Shown here in pieces: positions 1-11,720 of a stretch of DNA of 64,000 nt. The stretch is taken from NCBI GenBank assembly GCA_019188255.1, contig JAETXT010000004.1, positions 3,658,001-3,722,000 on the forward strand, given 5' to 3'. Numbering within the stretch: the first letter of the stretch is position 1; each line of letters starts with the position of its first letter. The notes under the pieces were generated by a model. The model did not search any database. It was not told where the DNA came from and saw nothing but the letters and a program-made list of their open reading frames with translations. Position numbers and translations under genes: made by a program. The stretch is from Verticillium longisporum (lineage: Eukaryota; Ascomycota; Sordariomycetes; Glomerellales; Plectosphaerellaceae).

Positions 1-1189
1 TCTCTTAATAGAAGATTAATATCTTTTAATAGAGATTTAAATTATAATTAAACCTCTCTATTAATTAACGATATAAATATAAGGATAAGCTAAATAAAGG
101 AGCTATAGAGCTCTATAAGAGATTCTTATTAGAATAGAGTTTATCTTCGAGAGGATAGAGGATTAGAAGGCTTTCTTTAATAATCTAAATTAGAATAATT
201 AATAGTAAATAAGCTATTTATAATAGGTTCTATTAAAGTATAGTCTTCGATTTTAGAATTAATATCCTAACTTATTTCTATTAAGTTAAGCCTTCTTTAA
301 ATATATTTATCCTAAATATATAGAAGTTTCTCGATATTTCGAGGCTCTCTTAGAAGACTCCTATTAATATTTCCGCTTCTCGATTATTAATACTTAATAG
401 AAGCTTAATAAATATTATACGAAGCTTAGTAAATTCCTACTATATATAGCTATTATAATTCTATATTTTAAGCTTAGAATTCGATAATTTAAAGTATAAT
501 AAATAAGCTTAAAATAATTAATATAGGTTTATAAAGTATAAGAGGGTATATATTAATAATAGGATCGTTAATATTATTAATCCCCTCTATTTAATACCCC
601 GTTTCCTAGCTAGGAGCTAGGAGACTTCGAAATCTTATATTCTCTATAAGCTATAATATTAATTATAAGCTTTAACGATTAGATATATAATAAATATCAA
701 AGAATATTAATAGCCGATTTAGAATTTAACGTCTATCTTTACCTTAATCTCTTAGAGGCTCTAGAAATTAAGGATCCTATTATATAATAGATTAATTAAT
801 AGGAGAACTATCTTATAATTAATAAGTTCGCTCTTAATATCTTTATAATATTAATAATATTAATAGATTATAAGAAGGCATTTAGCCTCTTAAAGCTAAC
901 TTTAACTTTATAGAGGATAGGGATAGCCCTAGAGACCCTCGAGAAGTTATAGTATATTAATAACTAGCTTCGTCGGGGTACTATTATACTAGGCGAGTAG
1001 TATTTCGGCTTATAGAGCAGCTAAGGGGCTTAATACTATAAAATCTAGCTAATAAAAGGGGCTAGACTATTATAAGAGCTTTATTTCGATATTAAATCGA
1101 ATTAAATACTTATAAATACGATTAAATAGTTAAATCTACTAGTTCTAGTAGTTTAAATAGTTAAATATACCCCCTATATTTAACTTATT
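1..1189. repeat. RIP-degraded AT-rich repeat
   Basis: The stretch is AT-saturated, with very frequent TpA and TAG/TAA in every frame, as expected after repeat-induced point mutation of a transposon. No usable ORF remains. Around 840-1000 the plus strand weakly resembles a reverse-transcriptase palm segment (an IDYKKAF-like string followed by stops), but I cannot assign a family. The right edge is abrupt at about 1190, where normal-composition transporter exon sequence begins. Confidence 0.75.
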
Positions 1190-2679
1190 TAGTCGGGCGG
1201 CAGCGCTGTAGCTGGCATCGCGATCGGTGCGACTTCGATAGTAAGTGTTCTCAGGCCACGCTAGATCTACTATTTAGCTTACTATGGAAATTTGCAGTTA
1301 GCGCCTCAGTATCTCGCAGAAAACTCCCCAAAGACTATCCGAGGTTCTCTTACAACATCTTACAACCTCATGATTGTACTGGCGCTCTGCCTGGCCTTTT
1401 GGGTCAACTACGCTGTTAGCTTGTGGCCTGAGCAAGACCCCAACGATAACACTTCTTGGCAACTGGCTCTGGGTATTCAATTGATACCGGGATTCTTTCT
1501 CTTCTGCCTTATCTAGTGTAAGACTCTGTCAAGTTGTCTTGTCGACGGGTCCAGCTGACGATATACTAGTTGTGATCGAAACTCCCCGTGCTCTCATCTC
1601 GAAAGGAAAGAAAGACCGCGGTCTAAAAAACCTTTGCAAGCTCCGAGGCCTGCCCGCGGATCACTCTTATGTTCACCAAGAGTACATGGAGATCAATGCC
1701 CAGGCCGAATATGAACAAAGCCAGTATAAAGGTAAGCTGCATTAGCAGATGTAAATCAAATATACGAGCAAACAAGAGACGCTAACAATCCCAGGCTACA
1801 ACTACATTGCTGTTTTCAAAGATATTGGCACGAATGCCAGCAATCGGCGTCGCTTCTTCCTCGCCGTCATGTTGTTTATTTTCCACAAAGGCACAGGAAC
1901 AGATTCGTTGAATTACTTCGCACCTGAGATTTTCGCCATGATCGGCGTGCCTCGTGGCTCCAGCTCTCTGTTGACTGTTGGCATCTACGGTCTTGTCAAA
2001 TTGATCGCGACAGTGATCTATGTCACTCTCATTGTTGACCGCGTTGGAAGGCGCCTTCCACTTATGATCGGGGCAACAATTCAAGACTGCGCCATGCTTT
2101 ACATTGGGCTTTTCATTCGCTTTGCCAATCCCGAGGCTGGTGGTGGTACCTCAGCTGGTGGCTACGTTGGAATCATCTGGCCAGTGATGACTACGTCCTG
2201 CACGATTGATAGAGAGATGAATGCTGATAAAGAACAGGATTTATCTTTACGCGGTCGGATGGTCTTTCGGTCACTGTGTGGCTCCGTACGTTGTTGCTGC
2301 CGAGATCTTTCCGGCTCGTATTCGATCGGTCTGCATGTCGTTCTGTCTGTTCACCAACTGGATTGTGAACTATGGTATCACTTCTGCAACGCCCCACATG
2401 ATGCGCACTATGGGCTATGGAACCTTTCTCTTCTTCTCTATCATCACATTCATTGGTGTCGGTTTCGTTTGCTTCTGCTTGCCCGAACTGAAGGGCAGGA
2501 GCATGGAGTCTATGGACGACCTCTTCTCGCATTCGCTGTGGTCGATGTTCCGGCGGGCGTATCCTACGAGCGATGAACTGGTCTGCCACGATGTTCGGGA
2601 ACAGCTCGCTAGAGAGGATAAGAATGACGGCACGCATGTCTCGATGGTTGAAGAACGGGAGGCGGGAAAGCGGGTGTAG
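1190..2679 (+). pseudogene. 5'-truncated MFS sugar transporter
   Basis: This is the remnant of a major facilitator sugar/quinate-type permease of the plasma membrane. The first recognisable segment is AGIAIGATSI (about 1204-1240), which normally sits some 130 residues into the protein, so the N-terminal membrane segments are missing. Introns are visible at 1241-1297, 1518-1569 and 1732-1794. The exons encode APQYLAENSPKTIRG, the ETPRALISKG loop, VDRVGRR and AEIFPARIRS, and the protein ends at 2679. A TAG at 1514 is in frame just before the second intron. The exon join near 2186-2241 does not splice cleanly in phase. Truncation at the RIP boundary plus the in-frame stop make this a pseudogene. 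Family assignment is firm, substrate is not. Confidence 0.85.
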
Positions 2680-3132
2680 ATCCATGAGTGTCTGAGCACT
2701 GTGGGTGTCAGGCATCTCAGGGTGGTGCATTTATTGTTGAATGTGATCCAGAGGGCATAAAGAGATCGCAGGTGCCCCTGGTAGGCCGAGATGTTGATTA
2801 CGATTGCCCTTCAAGAAGGAGCCGATCAAGAACGGTGCTGAGCTGATGAAAAGCAGCAGATACTGCAGAACCCGACTATTGATTTAGTGCTAAAAGATGT
2901 GTTGTATGAACATTTGTATCATGAGCCGGTCTGGCTTGAAACTTGAGGCCGTATCGACAAGCTGGAAGAGTTCTACCAACGCCGAGCTCGAGTGAACCTT
3001 GAGCAATCAGAAATCATGAGGCCGGCAAAATTCTCAGCAGTGTTAATCTTGCTATGCTGCCGAAGTCAGGCCATGTTATGAAAGAATGTTACCCTAATAG
3101 CATTGCCCTCGTAGCCATATAACATTGCGAAT
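2680..3132. other. intergenic, no gene seen
   Basis: Normal-composition sequence between the transporter remnant and the 3' end of the dehydrogenase. The two genes converge here. I see no RNA gene or credible ORF. Confidence 0.5.
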
Positions 3133-4011
3133 CTAGTCCCACCCAAGCAAGCCCATGACAGGGAGAGTTTTATCAGCAGCCTCGATCTTGCTTCTCATAG
3201 CTTTGAGCTCATCAACGTCCCAGTTGACACATACAAACTTCCCATCCAAGAATTTTGCTTCATCGCTCGTAGCCCAGACAACAAAATCGGCAGGCAGGCT
3301 GATATCATCAAACACCAGCCCTAGGTCAACGGCTTTGTGCTCAAACTTGGCAGCCATAGCCGTGCCCCCAATGAGACCAGGATGAATCTGCAGCACGAAG
3401 AGGTTCGGGTTCTCGTGATGAAAGTACTCAAACAATTTGGTGCCCCCCATCTTGGAAGCACGGTAGGCCGAAAATGTTTCCATGTACGGCAAGTAGACTG
3501 CTGCCGTCGAGACGTGGATGACAGCCGCACCAGAAGCAGCGACAGGGAGAAAGGCGCGAAGAAGGTTAAAGTTGCCCTTGATTGCTACTTCAAAGGCGCG
3601 CCACCAGTCAGTGGGCGTGGCTTCAGCAATGGTCGTCAGGTCAGGCATATAGCCGGCGTTGGCGATGAGAATATCGATTTTGCCTTCGATAGCCTCGGTG
3701 TAGGCTTTGAGGGCAGCATCAACTGCAGAGGCGTCCGCGACGTCGACAACGTAGATGTGAATCTTGGTATCTGTTTTCAAAGCCTCGATGCTGGCTTTGG
3801 TGATCTCAAGAGTCTTGAGAGTGCGGCCAAGGAGGGCTAGGTTCGCGAGATTGGATTGGGCGAGAGACTTGGCTATAGCGCTGCCGATTCCAGGGCTGGC
3901 AGCCCCAGTAATCAAAGCATTCTTCCCGGAGGTGGAGAACTCTGGGCGAAGAGGAGAAATGGCTTTGTACGTCGTGGTGCGGTAGATTTTGGTGGGATTA
4001 GGAGAAGCCAT
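3133..4011 (-). CDS. short-chain dehydrogenase/reductase
   Basis: A single-exon 292-aa NAD(P)-dependent oxidoreductase of the classical SDR family. The Rossmann nucleotide-binding motif TGAASPGIG lies near residue 35. NAG in ILIANAGYMPD follows, then the catalytic serine in HVSTAAVYLP and the YRASK catalytic Tyr/Lys pair. The length is slightly above the usual 250-280, with a short N-terminal extension and no signal peptide, so it is probably cytosolic. It starts at the first ATG of the open frame and is read divergently from the bZIP gene, with about 540 bp between their starts. That spacing would suit a shared control region. The substrate cannot be deduced. The fold and catalytic residues are seen directly; co-regulation with the bZIP gene is only inference. 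Confidence 0.9.
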   Translation of the reverse strand: MASPNPTKIYRTTTYKAISPLRPEFSTSGKNALITGAASPGIGSAIAKSLAQSNLANLALLGRTLKTLEITKASIEALKTDTKIHIYVVDVADASAVDAALKAYTEAIEGKIDILIANAGYMPDLTTIAEATPTDWWRAFEVAIKGNFNLLRAFLPVAASGAAVIHVSTAAVYLPYMETFSAYRASKMGGTKLFEYFHHENPNLFVLQIHPGLIGGTAMAAKFEHKAVDLGLVFDDISLPADFVVWATSDEAKFLDGKFVCVNWDVDELKAMRSKIEAADKTLPVMGLLGWD

Positions 4012-4548
4012 GGTATCGGGCTGCAGGTAATGTAGCGGAGAGGTACTTGGACGACGGCGTCAAAGATAGATGATGGCAAAGCGAGTGCCCAAGCTCTCTT
4101 CTTCACTGCCTTCGAGTGAGAATTTCCTTTCTTTTATACGCCGGTGCATGGCAGCAATCGTTTACTCAAAAACCTGCGATGGTGCCATCTCTGATGATGA
4201 ATCCTGTGACATGGCCAATGTTCGCCCGCATCAGAAACAGCTATCATTCCCAGTCGCTGAGCTCCAGCATAGCAAGCGATGAATATCCTCTATACCAAAG
4301 TTCCTCCGGTCATACGGGTGGAACGGATCAGATCGTAAGGCTCCGGTGTGGTCGCCTGGTTGGCAACGTTATCATAACGCTTCACGGTGTCATTTTTGCT
4401 CCGTGTCGATTATTAATGGCAAGTGGATACTCTGGTCTGACGCGCGCTGCCACCAACCTGAAATTTAATGGCGGCCAACGTTATGCCCGCCTCAAACCTG
4501 AGTAACGTTATCAACGTTTGGACTCCAGCCTACGATCAATCAAACAGG
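4012..4548. other. divergent promoter region
   Basis: Shared upstream region of the dehydrogenase (minus strand) and the bZIP gene (plus strand). An in-frame ATG at 4468 could extend the bZIP protein by 27 residues. Its context is poor (T at -3), so I leave it as leader. No other feature is seen. Confidence 0.45.
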
Positions 4549-5818
4549 ATGACGAGTCGGGACAACAAAGCTGCCGACGTAAGTGCATTGCCAAGTCAAC
4601 CCATCTGCTTCCGAGAATCATCAGCAACGGTGATAACCAAGGTAACAGGCAGCAAGTCGCCGTGAAAGGGGAGTGATCGCCCAGCGAGAGTTTCGGAAGC
4701 GCCACGCAAATAAGGTTCAGATTCTGCAAGACGAGAACACAGCTTTGAGGAAAGCCATCGAAGATATTGACATTGCTCTCAGGAGTCGGGGGCTACTTGT
4801 CGGCGACCTCAGTCAAGTCCTCAATAGTGCTCGTCAAGCGGCTGGATTACCTGAGGCACAGGCGAATTCGGAGCTCAGGATCCCGCACGAAGCAGAGCTC
4901 TCAAACAGTGCCCAAGCTCAGCAGCAGATCCCTGAACCAAACCCCCACGACACGCCCATTCAGGCCGTGTCCTCGGTCCCGCAAGGCCTGTCTCACGCTA
5001 TAGGGCAGCATCAGGGCCACTGGTCAGTCCTATCGCTGGGAAGCGGCCGCATGAGTCCACGTCTCGATTATGGCCTCTGGAATGACACTGATCGGCTCGT
5101 TCGTCTCTTTGACCCGCCAGAAGACATACTACCTTACATTGGCGACAAAGCAAAAACCATTGCTGGCGCCATCTTCTGGGGCTGCATCACGAGAACGGTT
5201 GCTCTCTGGAAAGAACACAACCAGGCACGCGCAATCAGTGATGCCTCAGAAAGTGCTTCCACCACCACGTCGCCCGCCACCGTGTCGCTACGGCACATTT
5301 TCTCACTCCAGTCCGTGATGAAGGATGAGACATTCCTCATGTCTCTCGCCCAGTCTCGCCTGGACTACAAACGGAAAGGATATACGTTTGTTCGCCTCCA
5401 GGAGCAATCCCGCGATAGCTCTTCTTCTGAACTCGCCGACATGCGCCGTCAGGCCACGGACGCTGCCGCGTCTCAAGGAAAGCCGCCTTCCATGTGGAAA
5501 TCGCTCCAGGATATCGAAGTCATGCTGAAGAGTCACATGACTGAAGATGAAGTTGACCGCATGAGCGCTGTCGCGCAGGGTAACGGCACAGATGAGGACG
5601 CCTACTTGTTCAGCATCATCGTCATCTCCCTAGCGAACCATTTCATTTGTTTCGGCGACGGCCCGCGCTGGGACGCAGTCTACGTCTCCCTCGCCGTCGG
5701 TGGTTGGCTCAAGATTCTCCAAGATCCAGCAGAGCCCAAGTCATGGGACAAGATCCCGTCAAGTCAGTACTTGACGGGGCCTGACATGGGCGGGGAAATC
5801 CGCCAGCATCAGCCCTAG
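4549..5818 (+). CDS. bZIP transcription factor
   Basis: A nuclear DNA-binding regulator. Exon 1 (4549-4578) encodes 10 residues. An intron with GTAAGT and CAG ends runs 4579-4648, and exon 2 (4649-5818) carries the rest, giving 399 aa. The basic region reads RRERGVIAQREFRKRHANK, the GxxAQxxFR form found in many fungal bZIP proteins. It is followed by a leucine-zipper stretch (VQILQDENTALRKAIEDI). A second conserved block, LFDPPEDILPYIG, lies near residue 160. The 4549 start was chosen because it has A at -3 and puts the basic region at the N-terminus, as is usual in this group. The valine in RGVIAQ is unexpected where R or K is common. Targets are unknown; the adjacent dehydrogenase is one possibility. 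Confidence 0.8.
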
Positions 5819-5983
5819 CCGACCCGGCCTCAGTCGCCTGGACATGCGGCTGAGTGATGGGGCAGTGCGACCTCCACGTAAGCTTGTAAGCTTGCGCCGA
5901 GCGAGGCCTCAGATTGGTTGTGGACTCTGATCTCTGGAGTGCCCGGAAGGAGGTTACAGCTCACAGGGATGAGACTAAAGTTC

Positions 5984-6017
5984 ACCCCCCCCAATCCGGA
6001 GAAACCTCAGGGGGGGT
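5984..6017. repeat. oligo-C/oligo-G hairpin at RIP border
   Basis: Eight C (5985-5992) and seven G (6010-6016) can pair around a 17-nt loop. The hairpin lies about 165 bp past the bZIP stop, exactly where the sequence passes into AT-rich DNA. It may be the relic of a transposon end or a simple secondary structure. Confidence 0.4.
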
Positions 6018-8352
6018 AGTTAGCATAATTTTTGGAAGAAAACATAAATGGACAGTATGCTATGAATGATAGACTATAATATAGCACTATGACTCTGCTG
6101 TCTGGGACCTATATTCGACCTACCCCTAGCCTATATAATGCACTAGTTAGGTATATGCCGAACTTATACTACGAGGTGAAAATTTTTATTTCCTACTTTC
6201 CTCCCTATATAACTCCGCCTATACTAAATACCCTTAATATATCGATAATCGTACTAGTACGTAAATTACGTATAAGGCTAGCTTATATTATATATATACT
6301 AACTCATATCTCGAAGTATATCTAACCCTACTAACTACGATAACGTCGCTATACGTAGCGCTAATAATCCCTCGGATTTTAGTTACTATTATAGTAAAGG
6401 GGTATATATATTGTATATATAGAGACGAAGTTCTAACGTAATAGGCCCTATCCCTAACCCTAACGTTAATTAGCGTCCCGCTAATATATATCTCCTTTAA
6501 TAATAATATTATATATATACTTAATATATATATAAATATAGCTATTACCTAGTATATTAATAATAGCAACGCTATAAACTCGGCTAATAATAAGTTTAAA
6601 AATAACGAGGTTTAATTTAAATATATACTTAATATATACTAGCTCCTACTATTACCCTAGCTATAAATGCCGAAGGTCCTAATACCGGTAGTCGTATCTT
6701 GTATATTAATTCGGGCGTATAAATAGATATATTCCGTATATACTAAATATATATTTAACTTCTTCTCTATAGCTATATAATCGATATCGACGGCGCTAGC
6801 TCTATATATAATAAGGTTTTTTCGTCCTAGCCCGCCCTCCGCCGCTATTTCCGCTAGGAGCATACTAGTACTAGTAAGTATATATCTATAGTATATCTCT
6901 CGTATATACTTTATATATATCTAATATATATAGCCGCTAATACCTCTCGCTCTAATCTTAGAGTTTAGGAGCGTATCTAGGGCTAGAATGCCCTTAAGCG
7001 TTTTATACTTAAAGGTAACTAGCATCGTACCTCGTTTATAGAGGAGCTAGGGTATATATATACCTAAACTATACTATGTATATACTAATTATAAATAGTC
7101 GTAGTGCCCCTAGCGACTTCATTAACGTTTATATTACCGAGCTAGAGGCTATTATATAAATATAGGCTAAGAAAAATATATAGTCTATATATACTAACTA
7201 TATATATAGTCGCAACGACGATACCTTCGCTAATATTTAGGGAACTCGGTTCTATTACGATATAAATTATTATTATTCTCTTTATCTTCGCTTAATATAG
7301 TATCCTAGTATATACTAGATATATATATAATACCCTTATTAACTATATTATACTTAATCCTATAATAGTAATAATCGGCCTAGGAGCGAAAATACGAAAA
7401 TAAATATCTTATTAATATTTATTTATATCCTACTAAGTAATAGTATATATTAGATATATACGTAGTACTAATAATGCCTATATTAGCTAAAGCTATATTA
7501 CCTCCCCTTAAGGTTCTATTATTAATAATGCTAAGTCGCCCTAAGCGCTAACGTCGAGCGCTATTATACTTATAATATTACTTTAATATACTATATACTT
7601 AGTATATACGTATATTAGATTAATATAATTATAGGGCGCTATAATAGAAGTTAGTACCTCTTCTATTAAGCGTAAGCGTATAAGTATAATATATCCTAGA
7701 TATATATAGTATATATACTAATTATAATAGATATTCGACCCTCGTAGAGTACGATCTTAGTAAAACCCCTAATAAGTTTTTTCTAAGTTATACTTATATA
7801 TTATATATACTAAATATATATAGCTAAGAAGCCTAAGAAGGCCGCCGCTAAGCCTAAGGCTAGTACTCGCCGTAGTACTTATACTAACTCTATTATCGTT
7901 AACGTTAAGTAATATATATATATAGTATATATAGAGACTAATTTTTTTTTATATCTTAATAGATTCTAGCTAATTAATACCTAACTATAGTTAAGTATTT
8001 ATTACTTTATAGTATATACCTAGTATATATATAGGGTTATTTTTTCTTTATTTTAATATAGTTTTAAATTAACCCTATTAATATAATAATATTTACGAAA
8101 TATATATAGTATATACTTTATATATACGAATATAATATATAATATAATTATCCTATTCTTCTCTCTCTATTTAAAGATAATATTATTATAGTATTATAAT
8201 TTAGTATTATAGTTCTATTACTTCCTCTACCTCTTAAAGCTTCCGCTTCTTTTATTCTAATATATATCGTAATATCTGAAGCTCTAGGGTTATATCTATA
8301 TTTTCCTCCCTTAGCCGTTAATTTCTTAATATATTACTAATATATCGCTATA
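6018..8352. repeat. RIP-type AT-rich DNA with spaced intron-like motifs
   Basis: AT-rich DNA without a usable ORF. About fifteen short stretches built on TATATACTAA/TATATATAG recur every 85-160 bp between about 6410 and 8130. Several look like degraded fungal introns: a GTAT 5' end, a CTAAY-like branch site and an AG end. Examples are 6736-6772, 7052-7098, 7678-7730 and 7787-7823. The intervening 60-100 bp are less AT-rich and can be read as short open segments if TAG is taken as mutated CAG or TGG. On the plus strand after 7823 one such segment reads AKKPKKAAAKPKASTRRS. The parent sequence is not identified. Confidence 0.5.
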
Positions 8353-8398
8353 ACGTAATCCACAAGCGAGTGGTTCACCCAAGCGAGTGGTTCACTTC
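8353..8398 (+). repeat. left terminal inverted repeat, copy 1
   Basis: A 46-bp end beginning ACGTAATCCACAAGCGAGTG. It contains two direct copies of GCGAGTGGTTCAC, likely transposase-binding sites. It matches the right end with one mismatch, at position 30. Confidence 0.92.
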
Positions 8399-8450
8399 GC
8401 CCGGGCCCACGACCTACACCTGAATTCTACAGATTCCACCTCCGCCCGCG

Positions 8451-10104
8451 ATGGAGACTCTTTCAAAAGAAGGTCAATTATTCCTTGCTATCCAAGCTAT
8501 GGACAATGACCCGAACCTAAGCGCCCGGAGTGCTGCGAGGATCTACACCGTCCCCTTAACGACGCTCCTCCGACGCCAGAAGGGCAAACCCTCCCGACGC
8601 GAAAGCCCGCCCAATTCTGCCAAATTAACAGTACTAGAAGAGAAAACTATTGTCGAATATATCCTTGACCTAGATGCGCGATCTTACCCTCCCCGGTTGG
8701 GTGAGGTCGGAGATATGGCGAATCGCCTGCTTGCCGACCGTGACGCGCCACGCGTCGGGAAGAACTGGGCCGCAAACTTCGTCAAACGGCAACCAGAGCT
8801 CCGGACGCGTTTCTTTCGCAAGTACGACTACAAGAGGGCCCAATGCGAAGATCCGGACGCGATAAACGCGTGGTTCCGCCTCGTGCATAACATGATCGCC
8901 AAGTACGGCATCCAAGAGGCTGACATGTACAACTTTGACGAGACCGGCTTCCAGATGGGCGTTATCGCCAACGGAATGGTCGTGACCAGTTCGGAAAGAC
9001 GGTCCAATGTGAAGATGAGGCAGCCAGGCAACCGGGAATGGGTTACGGTGATCCAGGGCGTTGGCGCGTTGGGTTTCTCCGTCCCGCCGTTCATCGTGGT
9101 TTCGGGCAAGTACCACCTCTCGAGCTGGTACCAGGACGACGCGATTTCTCGCGACTGGAGAATCGCAACATCTCCAAACGGCTGGACGACGAATGATATT
9201 GGTCTGGAATGGATTCGGCATTTTGACAGGCATACAAAGTCCCGTACTTCGGGCGGTTATCGCCTACTGATCCTGGATGGCCACGAAAGTCACCACTCGG
9301 TCGACTTCGAACTCTACTGCAAGGAGAACAACATCATCACACTCTGTATGCCTCCTCATTCGTCACATCTACTCCAGCCTCTCGATGTTGGGTGTTTTGG
9401 CCCACTAAAGAAAGCATACGGTCGGCAAATCGAGGATAGGATGAGGGCGGGTACAACGCACATCAGCAAAGAGGACTTCTTCCCGGCGTTTTCGGCTGCA
9501 TTTCAGCAAGCAATGACAGAAAAAACATCCAGGGAGGCTTTCGAGGAGCGGGGCTTGTCCCCATAACCCGGAAACAGTCCTGTCAAAGCTGGATGTGAGG
9601 TTGAGGACGACGACGCCTCCGGGGACGTCCCACGGGGAGCGTGATTCTTGGGTCTCTAAGACGCCCACTAACCTGCTCGAGGCAGGTTCCCAGACTGACT
9701 TCATCAAAGGGCGAATCTCACGCCACCAGGGAAGCTCCCCAACGTCAATTTTAGATGCTGTTGACTATCTTGCGAAGGGGACGCGGGGTGTTATGCACCA
9801 GATCGCTCTTTTGAAGTCAGAGGTTATGATCCTTCGAGAGGAAAATGCTACACTAAGCCGACGCCGGAGGGCCAAAAAGCTACGTCTCCGGGAAGGAGGA
9901 AGCATGGCTGTAGGCGAGGGACAGGACAAGATTGCTCAGAAGGAAGTAGATATCCAGATAAAAGAGGAAACGCTGCAGAACCCGGGTCCCGCGTCGTGGT
10001 CCCAGCCGAAGAAACGATGCTGTAGCGTATGCGGGAAGACCGGCCACAACGCGAGAACTTGTCAGGTAGCTATCTCATCGTCTGCAAAAGACGAGGAGGA
10101 GTGA
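8451..10104 (+). pseudogene. pogo/Fot transposase, frameshifted
   Basis: DDE transposase that would cut and paste this element. The first frame (8451-9566) encodes an N-terminal psq-like helix-turn-helix (residues 5-50) and a CENP-B-type DNA-binding half (about 60-125). The catalytic core has D163 in NFDETGF, D276 in LLILDGHES and D312 in QPLDVGCFG, a DD35D triad. The reading continues in another frame to 10104, ending in a CCHC zinc knuckle (CSVCGKTGHNARTC). Two homopolymers break the frame: an A6 run at 9520-9525 and a C4 run at 9559-9562. The second copy has five C at the latter site and reads through it. With both slips undone it would be a full-length transposase. The breaks may be sequencing errors, so activity cannot be judged. 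Confidence 0.88.
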
Positions 10105-10165
10105 TTTTAATTGATTTACGGCGTTTGGGTTGAGGTTTTCCTCGGAATGTTTGTCGGGTCGGGGT

Positions 10166-10211
10166 GAAGTGAACCACTCGCATGGGTGAACCACTCGCTT
10201 GTGGATTACGT
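10166..10211 (-). repeat. right terminal inverted repeat, copy 1
   Basis: Reverse complement of the left end with one mismatch, followed by the flanking TA. It keeps both internal GCGAGTGGTTCAC units. Confidence 0.92.
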
Positions 10212-10213
10212 TA

Positions 10214-11611
10214 TATACTTATATAAATATATAAAGTTAATAGCGCTAGCGAGGATTACGACCCCTTAGTACTATAGAACGAACTTATCTACTATAGGAC
10301 TAAGCTATAGAAGGCTAGCGCCCGAAAGTAAGAAAGCATTAAAGAAAACGTATAACTTATAGTAGGAGACTACTTAGTACTCTACTACGTCTACGAATAA
10401 TACTATTAATTATTCTAGCCCGAATATATCTATAACGATTATAAATACTACTTTAAAGAGAAAGCTATATATTAGTTTCTCCTATATAATTATTAGATCG
10501 AGCTATAAATAATAGTAGAATTCGAATATAAGAATCGTAAATAGATCCTATATATAGATAAATATAATTAAGGCTAGCTTATATTCCGATTAGACCCTAC
10601 TTATTATAATAAATACTATTAAGATAATACTAGATAGGAAAACTATAATAATAATATATATTTAAAATATTATATCGCTAAAGCTAAAGATTAGAGATTC
10701 TATTATATAAAGGATATCCGGAAGCTACTTTTCCGTATTTACTATAAAAGCGACGATAGGAATAAAGACTTAGATAGACTATCTATAATATAGCTACCTA
10801 TTATACTACCCCTTTCGGGAAAAGGTAAACGTTAATCGAATAAGGATAATAACCGACGAAGAAAGTAAGAGTAATCTACTCTATTAAACGAACCTATAAT
10901 ATAAATTACCTCTATATATAAATAAGTATAGGAGGGAGATAGGTAAGCGTACTATTAGATAATAGCGCTTAGGGTAACTATATAAGCCTTAAATATATTA
11001 ATAAGAATTAGATTATATAGAAATATAAAGAGGAACCCTATTAACTTAGTATAATAGAAGGATAAGTAATCTTATATAGAGGAGGGATCGTAAATATAAA
11101 GACTACGCCCCTCTAAGTATTTATCTCTCGCTATTAAGGTTATATAACCTTCGATATTATTAATATAAGAGGAAAATAAATTATCCTAAATATCCTATAG
11201 CTTAGATAATAGAACCCTTAGATTAACTAAATAGCTAGCTACGTCTAATAGAATATATTAGCCCCTAAGGAAAGACCTATAAACGGTCTCTTAAGCGACC
11301 TCTAATTAGCCTTTACGAATAGGGATAACTTAGAGGAGATAACCCTAGAAGAGCTTATAATAGAATAATAAGAAAGATTATAAAACGTACCTAAGGAATA
11401 CTAGAAGTACGAAAAGATCTTTAGAGAAGAAGTCGATATAGTATTATTTAAATATATATATTACGATTACGAGATCCTAATTAAGGAAGGAGAGAGCCCC
11501 TAGTTTAATAAGATCTATAGATTAAACCCTCGATAAATAGATACTCTTAATAAATACTTTAAAAAGAACTTTAGAAAAGGATATATCCGATTATCGATAT
11601 CCTTAATAGGA
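10214..11611 (+). repeat. RIP-degraded Ty3/Gypsy fragment: protease and RT start
   Basis: AT-rich DNA between the two DNA transposons. Read on the plus strand with RIP stops allowed, it shows a retropepsin-like segment at about 10955-11250 (VLLDNSA followed by GNYISLKYINKN, then GYITFDIIN). The N-terminal edge of a Gypsy reverse transcriptase follows at about 11440-11610 (IYRLNPR...YFKKNFRKGYIRLS, which fits the usual lead-in to the RT fingers). Copy 2 of the DNA transposon interrupts the sequence straight after this RT lead-in. Long dead as a retroelement. Confidence 0.7.
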
Positions 11612-11613
11612 TA

Positions 11614-11659
11614 ACGTAATCCACAAGCGAGTGGTTCACCCATGCGAGTGGTTCACTTC
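11614..11659 (+). repeat. terminal inverted repeat (3' end), copy 2
   Basis: The 46-bp end preceded by target TA at 11612-11613. It carries the ATGCGAGTGG variant also seen at the 3' end of copy 1, which confirms that copy 2 lies in the opposite direction. Confidence 0.92.
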
Positions 11660-11720
11660 ACCCCGACCCGACAAACATTCCGAGGAAAACCTCAACCCAA
11701 ACGCCGTAAATCAATTAAAA

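Larger units (their letters stand above)
8353..10211 (+). mobile_element. pogo/Fot-type DNA transposon, copy 1
   Basis: A complete 1,859-bp Tc1/mariner-superfamily element. It is flanked by TA on both sides (8351-8352 and 10212-10213), the usual target duplication of this superfamily. It has 46-bp terminal inverted repeats and encodes a DDE transposase. Its base composition is normal while both flanks are RIP-degraded. It therefore inserted after RIP of the surroundings or escaped RIP. A second copy of identical length lies inverted 1.4 kb downstream. Confidence 0.95.

Noticed and set aside
1292..1300. Apparent ATG/TTG start of the transporter remnant
   Set aside because: It lies at the end of an intron (1241-1297). 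Real exon sequence is present upstream from about 1190, so this is not a start.
9520..9562. Programmed frameshifting in the transposase
   Set aside because: The two copies have different run lengths at both sites (A6/C4 versus A5/C5), and neither pair of lengths suits one conserved slip. Length error or decay explains it better.
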